DNA of 34,552 nucleotides from a bacterium (GTDB lineage: Bacteria; UBP15; UBA6099; JAJRTR01). The notes beneath the pieces were generated by a model that saw nothing but the letters and a program-made list of their open reading frames with translations, made no database searches and was not told where the DNA came from. Below are positions 33,343-34,552 of the stretch, piece after piece. Numbering within the stretch: the stretch's first letter is position 1; every line of letters begins with the position of its first letter. The stretch is from contig JAJRTR010000152.1 in NCBI GenBank assembly GCA_024278215.1, positions 1-34,552 on the forward strand, read 5' to 3'. The translations under genes were made by a program, and so were the position numbers.

Positions 33343-34552
33343 TCAGAAAGCGACAAGGTCCACCGTATTGATATGCTTGTATTTCTTTATCTCCTCGAGC
33401 AATTTTTCCGGCACCTCGTCGTCTACGTTTATCACCATGAGCGCCTCGCCGCGAACAGTCTCCCGGCCCACCTGCATGCCCGCGATATTGATGTCGTTGT
33501 TGCCGAGCACCGTGCCGACTTTGCCGATGACGCCCGGCTGGTCCTTGTGCATCGAGAGCACACAGAGCCCTTCCGGCGCGAGGTCGAACGTGTAGCCGTC
33601 GATATTCACTATGCGCGGCTCGCCCGTTACCGAAAGCGTGCCCGCCACCGTGTGTTTCGACTTGCCGGTGCGCACTTCCGCCACGATCAGGTCGATAAAG
33701 CGCGTGCGGCGGTCCACACTCGATTCCGTTATCTCGACACCGCGTTCCTTCAACAGTATCGGCGCGTTCACTATGTTGACTTCTTCAAATCTTGTTTTCA
33801 GCAGCCCGATAAGGAAATTTCTCGTTACCAGACCGGTCTCCATCGTGGAAATTCCGCCTTCATACTTTATGGTGATCGAAGAGATAGAACCTTTCATAAT
33901 CGCCGCGTGCAGGATGCCGATCTTATTGGCCAGCTTGAAAAACGGCTGATGCGATTCAAGTATCTCCGCGCTGATAGAAGGCATGTTTACGGCCGACGCC
34001 GGGAACTTGCCGTCGAAGAATTCGAGCACCTGACCCGCGACGTCCGTCGCGACATTCAACTGCGCTTCCACGGTAGACGCGCCGAGGTGCGGCGTGAGTA
34101 CAACATTGGGATTCGACAGTAGCGCGCTGTCTTCGGGCGGCGGTTCGGTTTCGTAGACATCGAGCGCGGCGCCGGCCACTTTGCCTTTTTCGAGCGCGGC
34201 CAGAAGCGCTTCTTCATCAATGACACCGCCACGCGAGCAGTTGACGATCCGCACTCCTTTTTTCATCTTTGCAAACTGCGGCGCGGCTATAAGGTGATGT
34301 GTCCTCGGCGACTTGGGTACGTGTATTGTTATGTAATCGGATTTCTTCAGTAGCGCGTTCATCGAGACGAGCGACGCGCCGCACCGGGCCGCTTCTTCTT
34401 CGCTGACTACCGGGTCGTATACAAGCACTTTCATACCGATGCCCGCGGCGTCTTTGCAGACGAGTTTGCCGATTTTACCCGCACCGATAACGCCGAGCGT
34501 TTTTCCGGCAAGCTGTGTGCCCACAAATTTTTTGCGGTCCCAGCGCCCTTCG
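33343..34552 (-). CDS. serA: D-3-phosphoglycerate dehydrogenase SerA (partial, N-terminus outside window)
   Basis: SerA oxidises 3-phosphoglycerate to 3-phosphohydroxypyruvate, the first step of serine synthesis. The frame is open to the right edge: GRWDRKKFVGTQL precedes the first in-window start-like codon, so the N-terminal part lies outside. The NAD-binding motif GKTLGVIGAGKIG is present, with catalytic Arg in NCSRGGVIDEEAL, Glu in YETEPPPED and His in LTPHLGAST. Then come the intervening domain and a C-terminal ACT domain (last 75 residues, VLSMHKDQPGVIGKVGTVLG) for serine feedback. It is the long three-domain type. The 166 bases to rpsA contain the rpsA promoter. Confidence 0.97.
   Translation of the reverse strand, partial: EGRWDRKKFVGTQLAGKTLGVIGAGKIGKLVCKDAAGIGMKVLVYDPVVSEEEAARCGASLVSMNALLKKSDYITIHVPKSPRTHHLIAAPQFAKMKKGVRIVNCSRGGVIDEEALLAALEKGKVAGAALDVYETEPPPEDSALLSNPNVVLTPHLGASTVEAQLNVATDVAGQVLEFFDGKFPASAVNMPSISAEILESHQPFFKLANKIGILHAAIMKGSISSITIKYEGGISTMETGLVTRNFLIGLLKTRFEEVNIVNAPILLKERGVEITESSVDRRTRFIDLIVAEVRTGKSKHTVAGTLSVTGEPRIVNIDGYTFDLAPEGLCVLSMHKDQPGVIGKVGTVLGNNDINIAGMQVGRETVRGEALMVINVDDEVPEKLLEEIKKYKHINTVDLVAF

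Noticed and set aside
1-34552. Assigning the genome to the spirochaetes from gene order and the FlgE cross-link residues
   Set aside because: The same gene order occurs in several phyla, and the housekeeping neighbours give no decisive signature. Ribosomal protein or rRNA phylogeny is needed.
1-34552. CRISPR arrays, tRNA or rRNA genes, insertion sequences with transposase
   Set aside because: None seen. Apart from tmRNA, no structural RNA gene and no regularly spaced repeats were found.

Overview
The window reads almost entirely on the minus strand. It holds a large flagellar (fla/che-type) cluster next to a housekeeping block. The organism looks like a flagellated diderm bacterium with about 50% GC. 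The gene order flgC-fliF-G-H-I-J-(slt)-flbB/motE-like-fliK-flgD-TIGR02530-type gene-flgE, then flbD-fliL-M-Y-O-P-Q-R-flhB-flhA, matches the arrangement known from spirochaetes, clostridia and several deep-branching or uncultured phyla. I cannot assign a phylum from the sequence alone.

Layout, read in the direction of transcription (right to left). (1) 34552-31995: 3' part of serA, then rpsA with its own promoter. (2) 31820-27030: a stand-alone fliN, obgE, proB and proA (proline synthesis), smpB, and the tmRNA gene ssrA with tag ANNELALAA. An AMIN/Amidase_3 amidase (27012-25408) starts 17 bases after the tmRNA 3' end with no terminator between them. (3) 25276-24719: a promoter and a small unrecognised helical protein, then a second good sigma-70-type promoter and a leader of about 270 bases for the first flagellar operon. 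(4) 24445-10008: flgC through flgE. This covers the proximal rod, MS ring, switch, export ATPase complex, hook-length control and a very large hook protein, and it ends in a textbook Rho-independent terminator. (5) 9713-1: a DUF115/Maf-like gene, flbD, fliL, the switch proteins fliM and fliY, the export gate fliOPQR, flhB, and flhA running off the left edge with its own promoter.

The flagellar genes encode the basal body, C ring and type III export apparatus. flgB and fliE, usually on either side of flgC, and motA/motB, usually beside flbD, are absent from their normal places. The most notable points are these. The 1015-residue FlgE has a Lys-13-Cys-Asn arrangement matching the spirochaete lysinoalanine hook cross-link. 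FlhB has NPIE where NPTH is expected. Obg has DLPA in place of DxPG in its G3 motif. FlgD has an apparent tandem duplication. A second fliN sits in the ribosome/obg operon. A 184-bp element with terminal inverted repeats lies between fliR and flhB.
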